Numbered from the stretch's first letter, positions 16,562 to 25,088 are shown. The stretch is 36,960 bases of DNA from Actinomycetota bacterium (GCA_902565595.1 CACFFD010000014.1:1-36960); one strand, 5' to 3'. A program made the numbers and translations. Notes: generated by a model from the letters alone, not told the origin.

Positions 16562-19129
16562 CTATTTTTTCTCTACGAGGCCACGGATAGTGTCCAGCGC
16601 CTTTGGTAGCGCTTTGGATTCTTTCCCGCCGATCATTGCAAATTTCTCTCCTTTGCCTCCTCCGCCCTTGATTATCTTCGCTGCTTCAGAAAGTAAATCC
16701 CCTGCTTCGATAGTACTATTTTCTGAAATTGCCGCAGCTACAGAGACTCCCCCATTTTCTGTCGCTGAACCAACAACTGCGATCTCAATTTCTGGTAGAG
16801 CCTGCAAACCCATAACAAGTTCTCGCAATTCATCTCTCCTAATCCCATCAAGCTGCTGAACTACGACTCCATTGATGGCTGCCTCTTTCAAATCTTGAAT
16901 ATTCTGACGCGCCGCGAGCGATCTCAAACCCTCAACCTCATTTTGAAGGTCCTCTATTTCGCGGAGCTTTTTCTCTAGGCCTTCAATGAGATTCGCTGGA
17001 GGAACCCCAATGAGCGTAGCTGACTCTCCAATTACTAGATCCTGTTCACGAAGTAAATTCACCGAGGCAGCCCCTGTAACAGCTTCTATGCGCCTGATAT
17101 TTGAGCCTATTGAACCCTCTGACAGAATCTTGATTGGACCGACATCACTTAGGTGATTTACGTGAGTTCCTCCGCAAAGCTCAATGGAGTTATCTCCTGC
17201 TTTAAGAACACGAACTTGATCACCATATTTATCTCCGAAAAACGCGATAGCTCCCATTGTTTTTGCTTCCTGCATGCTGGTTTCAATAATTTCCATCTTT
17301 CCATCTGAAAATATCTCTGCGTTAGCCATATCTTCGATGCGCTCTATCTGATCCTTCGTTAGCGGTTCGAAATGGCTGAAATCAAAGCGTAGCCTTTCTG
17401 GCCCTACCCATGAACCTTGCTGTTTAACGTGCTCCCCTAGAACTTCTCGAAGCGCCCAATGTAGGATATGTGTTCCGGTATGGTGCCTCTGGACAGCTAG
17501 TCGATGGGGTATATCTATAGCTCCTACCACCTTGTCTCCGGCTTTAAGCTCCCCTGAAATAGAGCTAAAGATATGTCTATGCTGGCCTGCGGCTCCATAA
17601 ATTGTACTTTCGATGTAGGCAGAACCGTTTTCTCCTTTTATGGTTCCTCGGTCTCCAACTTGGCCACCTGCTTCAGCGTAGAAGGGTGATCGGTCTAAGA
17701 TAATTGAGTCTTCGTCGCTATAGAGCACTTCTGCTGTAACTTCACTCGACTCGTAGCCTTCGAAATTAGTGGGCCCATGTTTCTCAAAGATCCTCTGGAA
17801 ATTAGCGTTTGATGTCTGTGTATCGTCTTTTTGACTGAGGTCCCGACGACCTCTGTCGCGTTGTTCCGCCATGAAAACAGAAAAGCCCTCTAGATCAACT
17901 TCGATCCCTCGTTCATTTGTAATCTCTTGAGTTAACTCAATTGGGAATCCGTATGTGTCGTGCAATTGGAAAGCAACTTCGCCGCTAAGGTCCTTTCCCT
18001 TCTCCAGTTTGGAAAGGTGTTTCTCAAGAATGGAAATTCCCGTATCTAAGGTCTGGCGGAATCCCATTTCCTCTCGCTCTAGGACTTTTTTAATCTGAGT
18101 TCGGTTCTGGCCCAACTCTTGATATGCGTCTTCCATTTGGTCTATCACGGCATCGGCAAGATCTCCCATGATTGGCTCTTGAACGTCCAGTAGGCGTGCA
18201 TGACGAACAGCTCTTCGGATGATCCTTCGCAACACATACCCTCTATCTTCGTTACTTGGAATCACCCCATCATTAACCAAAAACGTGGTTGATCGGGCAT
18301 GATCAGCGAGGATCTGAAGAGAAATAATGTTTTCTTCAGAGGTGGTCTTTTTGTTGCAAACTTTTGAAACGGTTGAAAGAAGAGCTTGGAATTCATCCGT
18401 TTCCCAAACGGAATCCACTCCTTGGAGGACAGAAAGTACTCTTTCTAAGCCAGCCCCTGTATCAATTGAGGGATTCGGTAATGGAACTTGGGTTCCATCT
18501 TTTTGCTGGTCGTATTGCATAAATACGAGATTCCAAATTTCTATATATCTATCCTCAGCATCAGGGTTCGCAGGACCTCCGTCGGGGCCATACTGAGCGC
18601 CCATATCCCAAAAGATCTCTGAACAAGGTCCATTTGGCCCTGTATCTGCCATTCTCCACCAGTTGTCGTCATCTAAACGCTGGATCCTCTCAGATGGCAC
18701 ACCCACTTCATTTAGCCAAATCTCTGCAGCCTCATCATCCGTCTCATGAACTGTCACCCAAAGCCGGTCCTTATCCAGGTTCAGTACTTCAGTAAAGAAC
18801 TCCCAGGCCATTGGTATTGCTTCGTTTTTAAAATAATCCCCAAAGCTAAAGTTTCCCAGCATTTCGAAGAACGTCAGATGTCTGGTAGTTCGCCCCACTT
18901 CTTCCAAGTCATTATGCTTACCTCCAGCGCGAACACACTTTTGGACAGTAGTTGCTCGCTTATACGGCGGGGGTTCATTTCCTAGAAAGTAACTCTTGAA
19001 CGGCACCATTCCAGAATTTGTGAACAGCAAGCTCTCATCATGAGGGATCAAGCTTGAAGATGAAACTAGCGTATGTCCGCTATCTTCAAAGAACTCTGTA
19101 AATGTCTTCCGGAGCTGTTGTGCTTTCAT
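16562..19129 (-). CDS. alaS: alanyl-tRNA synthetase
   Basis: Charges tRNA-Ala and edits mischarged Ser and Gly. The 855-residue class II enzyme has the catalytic domain (TNSGMVPFKSYFLG, TFFEMLGNFSFGDYFK), an editing domain with HHTGTHILH (549-557) and the second metal motif CGGTH (Cys652), and a DHHA1-type C-terminal domain with GGGGKGEKFAMIGGK (about 825-840). Length and motifs are normal. The ATG has no Shine-Dalgarno; a TAGAAT lies seven bases upstream, suggesting a leaderless message and leaving no room for a T-box. ruvX follows after eight bases. Confidence 0.97.
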   Translation of the reverse strand: MKAQQLRKTFTEFFEDSGHTLVSSSSLIPHDESLLFTNSGMVPFKSYFLGNEPPPYKRATTVQKCVRAGGKHNDLEEVGRTTRHLTFFEMLGNFSFGDYFKNEAIPMAWEFFTEVLNLDKDRLWVTVHETDDEAAEIWLNEVGVPSERIQRLDDDNWWRMADTGPNGPCSEIFWDMGAQYGPDGGPANPDAEDRYIEIWNLVFMQYDQQKDGTQVPLPNPSIDTGAGLERVLSVLQGVDSVWETDEFQALLSTVSKVCNKKTTSEENIISLQILADHARSTTFLVNDGVIPSNEDRGYVLRRIIRRAVRHARLLDVQEPIMGDLADAVIDQMEDAYQELGQNRTQIKKVLEREEMGFRQTLDTGISILEKHLSKLEKGKDLSGEVAFQLHDTYGFPIELTQEITNERGIEVDLEGFSVFMAEQRDRGRRDLSQKDDTQTSNANFQRIFEKHGPTNFEGYESSEVTAEVLYSDEDSIILDRSPFYAEAGGQVGDRGTIKGENGSAYIESTIYGAAGQHRHIFSSISGELKAGDKVVGAIDIPHRLAVQRHHTGTHILHWALREVLGEHVKQQGSWVGPERLRFDFSHFEPLTKDQIERIEDMANAEIFSDGKMEIIETSMQEAKTMGAIAFFGDKYGDQVRVLKAGDNSIELCGGTHVNHLSDVGPIKILSEGSIGSNIRRIEAVTGAASVNLLREQDLVIGESATLIGVPPANLIEGLEKKLREIEDLQNEVEGLRSLAARQNIQDLKEAAINGVVVQQLDGIRRDELRELVMGLQALPEIEIAVVGSATENGGVSVAAAISENSTIEAGDLLSEAAKIIKGGGGKGEKFAMIGGKESKALPKALDTIRGLVEKK

Positions 19130-19136
19130 TATTACG

Positions 19137-19142
19137 ATTCTA
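19137..19142 (-). promoter_or_regulatory. putative -10 box of alaS (leaderless)
   Basis: TAGAAT on the minus strand, seven bases before the alaS ATG, in a 62-base gap. No clear -35 and no Shine-Dalgarno. Confidence 0.5.
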
Positions 19143-19191
19143 CCCTGCGGAAGCTCATCGCTTGTTTCTTATATAAATTCCAATATGGTTC

Positions 19192-19569
19192 TTATGTTTT
19201 TATTTGGCTTCGGAAAAGTCGGAGAGCTAAGACTTTGGCAAGTCGAATACCACCTTTTAACATTGATGCAACTTGTGTTATTGGCTTGGTAAAGATGCTG
19301 TATGTAAGGCCAGATACGAAATTCGCTCTTGATGTTATTTTTTCAGCAGTATCGATTAAACCGTCAACTCGGTGGTACTCCCTTTCTATCCCATGTGCTT
19401 GTTCTTCTAACCTGCCAGCAGCTAACTCGACGGTATTTTGAATCTTGGTAGTAAGTTCTGTGAGGTCTTCTATCGTCTGGCGTAGCTTAATAACTAGATG
19501 CGATAGAGCTATCACAACACCAAGAGCAGCAATAGCCACTAGAACTGTTACGAGCTCCCAAGCAGTCAT
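19192..19569 (-). CDS. DUF948-like small membrane protein
   Basis: The 125-residue protein has one N-terminal transmembrane segment (about 5-27, TAWELVTVLVAIAALGVVIA) followed by a heptad-rich region predicted to be coiled coil (about 28-80). A basic C-terminal region ends RLFRSQIKT. This architecture matches DUF948 family proteins, which lie between rarA and alaS in many actinobacteria; the function is unknown. I chose the ATG at 19569 (GGA seven bases upstream); an ATG nine bases earlier is possible. It lies 42 bases after rarA. A membrane or cell-envelope role is only a guess from topology. Confidence 0.72.
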   Translation of the reverse strand: MTAWELVTVLVAIAALGVVIALSHLVIKLRQTIEDLTELTTKIQNTVELAAGRLEEQAHGIEREYHRVDGLIDTAEKITSRANFVSGLTYSIFTKPITQVASMLKGGIRLAKVLALRLFRSQIKT

Positions 19570-19611
19570 ACTTTCCATCCAATCTGTGGAGAATCGTGGA
19601 AATATTGTCTT

Positions 19612-20892
19612 TTATTTTTCACTCGTGTCTTCTTCCCCATGGGTTGATGGTTCATAATATCTATGAGAATTGAATTTGTCAGGTCGATATTGCTGCTCGA
19701 CCCAACCTTCAGGAAAGTCATGCGGGTATTTGTATCCGTCTCCATGACCGAGCCCTTTTGCTCCCGAATAATGACTATCTCTTAGGTGTTTAGGAACGTC
19801 TCCTCTGTATGCTCTAGCATCTTCAAGAGCTGAAAATATGGCTTTTGTGACACTATTAGATTTAGGTGCTTTTGCAAGATAAATAACTGCGTGGGCAAGG
19901 TTTAGTTGCGCTTCTGGGAATCCAACGAACTCAACTGCTCTTGCTGCTGCATCCGCTATTAATAAAGCTCGTGAGTCGGCCATGCCAATATCTTCAGAAG
20001 CGAGAATAACCAAACGCCGCGCTATGAACCGAGGGTCTTCTCCAGCATCGATCATTCGTGAAAGCCAATAGAGACCTGCGTCCACATCCGAGCCGCGAAT
20101 ACTCTTAATAAACGCTGAAATCGTGTCGTAATGTTCGTCTCGGCCATATTGTAATGCTTGAACTCCGATTGCCGCTTCGGCATCTTCAAGCCCAACCACT
20201 TGACTGGCTTCATCATTTCGTGCACGCGCTAAGGCAATGGCGACTTCTAGACTTGTCAGACATTGCCGCCCATCGCCTTCTGATGAATTTGCTATATGTT
20301 CGAGAGCTTCACTGGTCGCTTCAGTATCTTCATGAGTGAGGGCTTTAGAGAGCAAATTCAATAGATTTGCATGACTTAAGGGATTCAGGCGGAAAAGTGT
20401 ACTTCTGCTCAATAAGGGAGCATTTACTTCAAAATATGGGTTTTCGGTCGTTGCGCCGATCAATACTATTAGTCCTGTTTCGACTGCTGATAACAATGTG
20501 TCTTGCTGTGCTTTGTTAAATCGATGAACCTCATCCAAAAAAAGAATGGTTCCCTTTCCATACTCACCGAGCATTTTTTCAGCCTGAGATATGACTTCCC
20601 TTACATCCTTAACTGTTGCTGAAACTGCTGAGAGCTGCACAAACGCCTTTTCAGTGAACTGCGCAATTAATCGCGCAATCGATGTCTTACCTGTTCCCGG
20701 CGGCCCCCAAAAGACTACCGACGAAACCTTATCTGCTTCTATCAACGCCCTCAGAGGACTGTTGGTCCCCAAAAGATGTTCTTGCCCTACAACATCCTCA
20801 AGCCGAACTGGGCGCAACCTATTCGCTAGAGGTGTTTGGCTGCTTAGACGCTCTTTCATGGAAGAAGTAAATAAGTTCTCTTGATCGCCCAC
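19612..20892 (-). CDS. rarA: replication-associated recombination ATPase RarA (MgsA)
   Basis: AAA+ clamp-loader-like ATPase that acts at stalled replication forks. The 426-residue protein has Walker A WGPPGTGKTS (62-71), Walker B LFLDEVHRF (117-125), the sensor 1 motif GATTENPYF and a C-terminal tetramerisation domain ending in YSGAKGLGHGDGYKYPHDFPEG. The start is a GTG at 20892 with a TAGTTT six bases upstream and no Shine-Dalgarno. A shorter start at the ATG 20859 is possible. It is divergent from the SepF-like gene across a 104-base intergenic region. Confidence 0.94.
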   Translation of the reverse strand: MGDQENLFTSSMKERLSSQTPLANRLRPVRLEDVVGQEHLLGTNSPLRALIEADKVSSVVFWGPPGTGKTSIARLIAQFTEKAFVQLSAVSATVKDVREVISQAEKMLGEYGKGTILFLDEVHRFNKAQQDTLLSAVETGLIVLIGATTENPYFEVNAPLLSRSTLFRLNPLSHANLLNLLSKALTHEDTEATSEALEHIANSSEGDGRQCLTSLEVAIALARARNDEASQVVGLEDAEAAIGVQALQYGRDEHYDTISAFIKSIRGSDVDAGLYWLSRMIDAGEDPRFIARRLVILASEDIGMADSRALLIADAAARAVEFVGFPEAQLNLAHAVIYLAKAPKSNSVTKAIFSALEDARAYRGDVPKHLRDSHYSGAKGLGHGDGYKYPHDFPEGWVEQQYRPDKFNSHRYYEPSTHGEEDTSEK

Positions 20893-20898
20893 GTCTAG

Positions 20899-20904
20899 AA
20901 ACTA
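20899..20904 (-). promoter_or_regulatory. putative -10 box of rarA (leaderless)
   Basis: TAGTTT on the minus strand, six bases before the GTG start of rarA. The 10-base palindrome GAAAATTTTC (20908-20917) lies just upstream in the probable promoter spacer. Confidence 0.4.
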
Positions 20905-20950
20905 CTTGAAAATTTTCTTGTAGGTGGGAAAACGAAGATTTCATCTATCT

Positions 20951-20960
20951 AATGATCATT
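20951..20960. repeat. palindrome AATGATCATT in the rarA/SepF-like divergent promoter region
   Basis: A perfect 10-base palindrome touching the presumed -35 (TTGCAG, 20960-20965) of the SepF-like gene. It could be an operator half or chance; a second unrelated palindrome, GAAAATTTTC, lies at 20908-20917. Confidence 0.3.
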
Positions 20961-20984
20961 TGCAGAAGGAGAAGCATTTGAGAC

Positions 20985-20990
20985 TAGAAT
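20985..20990 (+). promoter_or_regulatory. putative -10 box of the SepF-like gene (leaderless)
   Basis: TAGAAT lies six bases before the ATG at 20997. TTGCAG at 20960-20965 could be a -35 with a 19-base spacer. The only GGAG-like sequence is about 25 bases upstream, too far to serve this ATG. Confidence 0.5.
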
Positions 20991-20996
20991 CTGAAT

Positions 20997-21254
20997 ATGA
21001 GCTCAAGCGAACCCAGTCGACATGAGGTTTCGAGTTTCGAAGACGTAATGGGACCTGCGTCGAGTTACAAATCCGGTACGGCGACGATTATTCATCTCAA
21101 TCCGGAGGACAAAGATACGGGTAGGAGAATTGTTGATTTCTTTTCCGGCTTAGCATACGGAACAGATGGGAGTTTCGAGAAAGTAGCTGAGGGCATTTAT
21201 CTTTTAACCCCTGCAGGAATGGCTGGCCCCTCCTCTTTCAGCCCTGAAGAATAA
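20997..21254 (+). CDS. short SepF-domain (SepF-like) protein
   Basis: The 85-residue product is the only plus-strand gene in the window. Residues 11-75 match the SepF C-terminal fold (DUF552): SSFEDV, SGTATIIHLNP, then the signature GRRIVDFFSGLAYGTDG (42-58) and VAEGIYLLTPAGM (63-75). SepF links FtsZ to the membrane in Gram-positive bacteria and actinobacteria. Here the N-terminal amphipathic membrane-binding helix and linker of standard SepF are missing, so it may be a soluble paralogue, comparable in concept to the SepF-like proteins of Streptomyces. The usual divisome cluster (ftsZ, yggS, yggT, divIVA) is not nearby. The start is supported by the -10 box six bases upstream. The family call is fairly secure; the function is inference. 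Confidence 0.78.
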   Translation: MSSSEPSRHEVSSFEDVMGPASSYKSGTATIIHLNPEDKDTGRRIVDFFSGLAYGTDGSFEKVAEGIYLLTPAGMAGPSSFSPEE

Positions 21255-21268
21255 CCGTCTTCTTTTTT
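21246..21268 (+). terminator. probable terminator of the SepF-like gene
   Basis: GAAGA and TCTTC form a five-base-pair stem around a seven-base loop that includes the stop codon. Six T residues follow at once. The stem is short, but the T-tract and its position between convergent genes fit a terminator. Confidence 0.45.
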
Positions 21269-21272
21269 GTAT

Positions 21273-23012
21273 CTAAGTACTTGGAGGGATCAGGCGAAGT
21301 CCTAGCTCCTCTAAGTGGTTATTTTCCAATTGGGTAGGTGCGTTTGTCAGAGGATCAGCCCCAGATTGGGTCTTTGGAAAAGCAATGATTTCTCGTATAT
21401 TTTCCTCGCCGGAAAGAATCGCCGCCAACCGGTCTATACCAAAAGCGAAACCTGCATGTGGCGGAGCCCCATAGCGGAATGCATCTAGCAAAAACCCAAA
21501 TTTCTCATTAGCTTCAACTTCCCCGATACCTAAGATTTCAAAGATCTTAGATTGAATTTCAGGAGTATGAATCCTTACACTTCCTGATCCTAATTCCCAC
21601 CCGTTTAACACAAGGTCATAGGCCTGAGATCGTATCTCCAAGTATTCCTCACCCTGAGCTGAATTAAGCTTCTCTAAATCTTCTAGGTGCGGCATGGTAA
21701 ATGGGTGGTGGGCTGGAATAGGACGTCCATGGTCTCCAACTGACTCGAAGAGTGGGAACTCAGTGATCCATAGGTATTTCAGCTCACCAGAATTAACTGG
21801 TGGCCTGCCTATTTCTAAGCGGAGAAGACCAAGCACATGGTTAACGGTCCTTCGTTTATCAGCAATAATGAGAATCATGTCTCCGGGTTGTGCCGAAAGG
21901 CTGGCATGAATTCCTTCTATCTCATCATCAGACATAAATTTTGTTAGCGCCCCATCAAGATTTCCTTCATCACCTACCCTGAACCAGGCAAGGCCCCTCG
22001 CCCCCCAGCTTTGACATTTCTCTGTTAAGGCATCAATAGCATTTCGAGCTAAAGCGTCAGATCCACCCTCGTATAAGATCCCTTTGACACAGTCAACTTT
22101 AAATACGTTTGCATCTGTCCCTTCAAATATTTCAGTTAGGTCGACCAATTCCATTCCAAATCGTGTATCGGGTTTATCAGACCCGAATCTTTCCATGGCT
22201 TCATTCCACGTCATGTGGGGTATCTCATCAGGCCGAAGCCCTGTAATCGCTTCGGTCGAGTCCTTAATAGCTTCAGAAACAAAGTTAATAATGTCTTCTT
22301 GATTTGCGAAGCTTGCTTCCATATCTAATTGCATGAATTCGAACTGCCTATCAGCCCTTAGATCCTCATCTCGTAGGCATCTTGCTATTTGGTAGTACCG
22401 GTCAATTCCGCCGACCATGCAGAGTTGTTTAAAGATTTGGGGGCTTTGCGGAAGAGCGTAAAAATTTGTTGGGTGCAGTCGAGAGGGTACGACAAAATCC
22501 CTTGCTCCTTCAGGGGTCGAAGCGATAAGCATTGGAGTTTCAATCTCAACGAACCCTTGCTTTTCCATTGCAGAGCGAATTGCACTATTAACTTTTGCCC
22601 GAATTCGAAGATTTTTCTGCATTCGAGGCTTTCGCAGATCTACATAGCGATGACGAAGTCGAATATTCTCATCAACATCTGTCCTCTCGTGCATTGGAAA
22701 TGGTGGGGGTTCAGCTACGGATAGCACCTGTACTTCACAGTCCCCTATTTCAATTTCTCCAGTTTGAAGCTTTTCGTTGCTTTTACCTTCAAATCTTGTC
22801 CGGACCGTCCCAGTAATAGCGACTACGTATTCAGATCTCAGATCGAGTTTCTCATCGACAACACATTGAACTATTCCTGTGTGATCACGTAAGTCGATGA
22901 AAGCCAAATGCTCACTATGAACTCGGCGCGTGTCCACCCATCCACAAACTGTTACTTCTGAGCCAACATCACCTGAACGCAGTTCGCCACAGTAATGAGT
23001 TCGCATTGTCAT
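21273..23012 (-). CDS. aspS: aspartyl-tRNA synthetase
   Basis: Charges tRNA-Asp. The 579-residue bacterial-type class II enzyme has the N-terminal OB anticodon domain (VTVCGWVDTRRVHSEHLAF), the catalytic core with QSPQIFKQLCMVGGIDRYYQ, motif 2 LRDEDLRADRQFEF, the GAD insertion and motif 3 GFAFGIDRL. The anticodon-domain position that separates discriminating from non-discriminating enzymes appears to be His (in RRVH), as in non-discriminating AspRS; this is a tentative reading. It starts inside the hisS stop (ATGA overlap), with GAGAGG eight bases upstream. It converges with the SepF-like gene. Confidence 0.96.
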   Translation of the reverse strand: MTMRTHYCGELRSGDVGSEVTVCGWVDTRRVHSEHLAFIDLRDHTGIVQCVVDEKLDLRSEYVVAITGTVRTRFEGKSNEKLQTGEIEIGDCEVQVLSVAEPPPFPMHERTDVDENIRLRHRYVDLRKPRMQKNLRIRAKVNSAIRSAMEKQGFVEIETPMLIASTPEGARDFVVPSRLHPTNFYALPQSPQIFKQLCMVGGIDRYYQIARCLRDEDLRADRQFEFMQLDMEASFANQEDIINFVSEAIKDSTEAITGLRPDEIPHMTWNEAMERFGSDKPDTRFGMELVDLTEIFEGTDANVFKVDCVKGILYEGGSDALARNAIDALTEKCQSWGARGLAWFRVGDEGNLDGALTKFMSDDEIEGIHASLSAQPGDMILIIADKRRTVNHVLGLLRLEIGRPPVNSGELKYLWITEFPLFESVGDHGRPIPAHHPFTMPHLEDLEKLNSAQGEEYLEIRSQAYDLVLNGWELGSGSVRIHTPEIQSKIFEILGIGEVEANEKFGFLLDAFRYGAPPHAGFAFGIDRLAAILSGEENIREIIAFPKTQSGADPLTNAPTQLENNHLEELGLRLIPPST

Positions 23013-24292
23013 TGGGAGTACCTCTCTTTAAGACTCGCATCGAGAGCATTTACCAAGTTACTTCTTGATACACGCTCTTGGGAGCCATCTCCTCGTAAGT
23101 CTCGAAGGGTAACTTCATTTTTCTCAAGTTCATCATCTCCAACAATAATTGCAAACAAAGCTCCTGATCTGTCAGCAACTTTCATCTGCGCTTTGATCGA
23201 TCGGTCACCAAAGCTACGATCTGCGCCGAATCCATGAGCTCTAATTTCGTTAGTGATTTGAGTGGCTTGAGAGCCACCGGTTAGATCTACGACGAATACA
23301 TCGAGGGGTTTGCTATCTCCTAGCTGCAGCCCCTCAGCTTCGCAGGCAAGCAGGATTCGATCTACACCAAGTGCGAAGCCAATCCCCTGTGTGGGAGGGC
23401 CCCCAAGCTCCTCTATAAGGCCGTCGTATCGCCCGCCGCCGCCTACTGCATTTTGAGCTGTTTGCAATTTGTCCGCTGCGAACTCAAAGGTCGTTCGTGT
23501 GTAATAGTCAAGTCCGCGAACCAGCCGCGGCGATATAACGAACGGTATACCTACAGAAGTAAGCCCATCGCATACAGATTCAAAATGGTTTCCATCTTCA
23601 GGCGAAAGAAAATCTTGTATTGTTGGTGCAGCACTTATTACTTCAAGGTCTTCCTCCCTTTTAGAGTCCAAAACTCGGAGAGGGTTTTTCGCCAATGTCT
23701 CTCTGGATTGTGCGCTGAGGCTTTCGGATGCTGCTGAGAGGTAGGCGGAAAGTTCTCGATTATACGTCCCTCTCGTCTCCCTATTTCCAAGCGAATTGAT
23801 TAGAAGGGTAATATGTTCAAGCCCAAGCGACTCATAGAATCTCCAAGCTAGTGTGATTATTTCTATATCAGCTGCAGGGTCTTCCTCCCCTATAATTTCA
23901 GCACCAACTTGGACAAATTGCCTAAATCGTCCCGCTTGAGGTTTTTCATATCGGAATTGCGGGCCTTCGTACCATACTTTCCATGGGGTTGTTGGACGAT
24001 GCTGTGCGAACGCCCTACAGATACTCGCCGTTAACTCAGGGCGCAGAGCTAGGTCTTGTGGCGCCTTAGGATCTTTGTCATGAAAAGTAAACATCTCTTT
24101 GGAGACGACTTCAGTATCCTCGCCAAGTCTCAAGAAAACACCGAGATCTTCAAACATTGGAGAAATTACCTGTCCATAACCGAACCTCTGAGCAAGTTCG
24201 GCAAAAGAGTTAAGGGTCCACCTCCATTTTTCAGCTTCTTCAGGAAGTATGTCTCGTGTTCCTCGAGGGGATTGATAATGAGATTTGCTCAT
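23009..24292 (-). CDS. hisS: histidyl-tRNA synthetase
   Basis: Charges tRNA-His. The 427-residue class II enzyme begins SKSHYQSPRGTRDILPEEA and has motif 2 in the region KVWYEGPQFRYEKPQAGRFR, the histidine-specific LVRGLDYYTRTTFE, the GGGGRYDGLIEELGG loop, GFALGVDRI and a C-terminal anticodon-binding domain. The ATG has TATTCT six bases upstream and no Shine-Dalgarno, pointing to a leaderless message. Translationally coupled to aspS by ATGA. Confidence 0.96.
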   Translation of the reverse strand: MSKSHYQSPRGTRDILPEEAEKWRWTLNSFAELAQRFGYGQVISPMFEDLGVFLRLGEDTEVVSKEMFTFHDKDPKAPQDLALRPELTASICRAFAQHRPTTPWKVWYEGPQFRYEKPQAGRFRQFVQVGAEIIGEEDPAADIEIITLAWRFYESLGLEHITLLINSLGNRETRGTYNRELSAYLSAASESLSAQSRETLAKNPLRVLDSKREEDLEVISAAPTIQDFLSPEDGNHFESVCDGLTSVGIPFVISPRLVRGLDYYTRTTFEFAADKLQTAQNAVGGGGRYDGLIEELGGPPTQGIGFALGVDRILLACEAEGLQLGDSKPLDVFVVDLTGGSQATQITNEIRAHGFGADRSFGDRSIKAQMKVADRSGALFAIIVGDDELEKNEVTLRDLRGDGSQERVSRSNLVNALDASLKERYSQ

Positions 24293-24298
24293 GCGAAA

Positions 24299-24304
24299 AG
24301 AATA
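24299..24304 (-). promoter_or_regulatory. putative -10 box of hisS (leaderless)
   Basis: TATTCT on the minus strand, six bases before the hisS ATG, in the 80-base gap after the DivIVA-repeat gene. The gap is too short for a T-box leader. Confidence 0.5.
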
Positions 24305-24372
24305 CAGGAGCTATCTAGGGTCGAATGTGATATTGGCAAACGTCTGCTCTTCTCGAAGGGGTTTTGGGACTC

Positions 24373-25026
24373 TCAAGACGTTCTGCTCCAATGATAATCA
24401 AGCGCTTCGGCCAGACGATTTACTGCAGCATCTACACCCAACATGTCGTATCCGCCATTTTCGGAAACACTAAAGAGAGCATATCTAACCTGATCTCCAG
24501 CTAAGAGGGGCTTCTGTTCTGGATGAACAATGTATTGATCTGACCGAAGCGCGTCTAGCTCTTTTCCTTGAACATTTTCGAAACGTTCTAGCGAGTCTGC
24601 GACTGTAGCCAGGAAGTGGTCTACTTCATCCTGGGCATATCCAACTCCATCTGCAATCGGCGGTGTTAAAGTTCTTAATTTCTTGCTATCAATAACAAGA
24701 CCAGTTTGTTGTTCCTTCTGGGGTTCGTTATCCCGACGAGAGAAAGATGAACGCTGAGAAGACTGCCCGGAGGTTTGCGATATTGGTGAGGCTAATCCAT
24801 ATCTTTGAACCAGAGAGTCGAGATGGTCATCTACTTCCTTGGGATCGTATCCGGCTCTCTTTGTTATTGTAAATTGGGCAGAATCTAGTTCATTAGAAAG
24901 ACGATCTTTTTCTCCTTTATCAATTCGTGCAGCCGCCGTCTTCAAGAACCTATCCACTTCGGCGATTCTGTATCCCCCTGAAGCAACTTTTCTAAACTTT
25001 TCGCTCTGAGTTCTACTTAATTTCAT
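24373..25026 (-). CDS. DivIVA-domain repeat protein (four repeats)
   Basis: The 217-residue protein contains four copies of the short DivIVA N-terminal motif, G-Y-x3-E-V-D-x2-L. Numbered from the ATG they are GGYRIAEVDRFL (about 17-28), GYDPKEVDDHLDSL (59-72), GYAQDEVDHFLATV (129-142) and a degenerate GGYDMLGVDAAVNRL (191-205). A Ser/Gln/Arg-rich linker (about 80-108) splits the pairs. DivIVA binds curved membranes and organises poles and septa in actinobacteria; repeat proteins of this type are known by name but poorly studied. No long coiled coil follows, unlike true DivIVA/Wag31. The ATG at 25026 is served by AAGG seven bases upstream; a TTG two codons earlier is possible. It lies between rel and hisS. 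Confidence 0.75.
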   Translation of the reverse strand: MKLSRTQSEKFRKVASGGYRIAEVDRFLKTAAARIDKGEKDRLSNELDSAQFTITKRAGYDPKEVDDHLDSLVQRYGLASPISQTSGQSSQRSSFSRRDNEPQKEQQTGLVIDSKKLRTLTPPIADGVGYAQDEVDHFLATVADSLERFENVQGKELDALRSDQYIVHPEQKPLLAGDQVRYALFSVSENGGYDMLGVDAAVNRLAEALDYHWSRTS

Positions 25027-25082
25027 CCACAAACCTTCAAGGAAACAATTGGGAAATCACAATCATTTTCCATTTTTTCTCA

Positions 25083-25088
25083 ATTCTA
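25083..25088 (-). promoter_or_regulatory. possible -10 box upstream of the DivIVA-repeat gene
   Basis: TAGAAT on the minus strand, close after the rel stop and about 56 bases before the DivIVA-repeat ATG. It matches the -10 type seen elsewhere in the window; no firm -35. Confidence 0.3.

Noticed and set aside
19130-19191. T-box riboswitch upstream of alaS, or of hisS (24293-24372)
   Set aside because: The gaps are only 62 and 80 bases, no T-box consensus is seen, and the -10 boxes lie 6-7 bases before the starts, leaving no leader.
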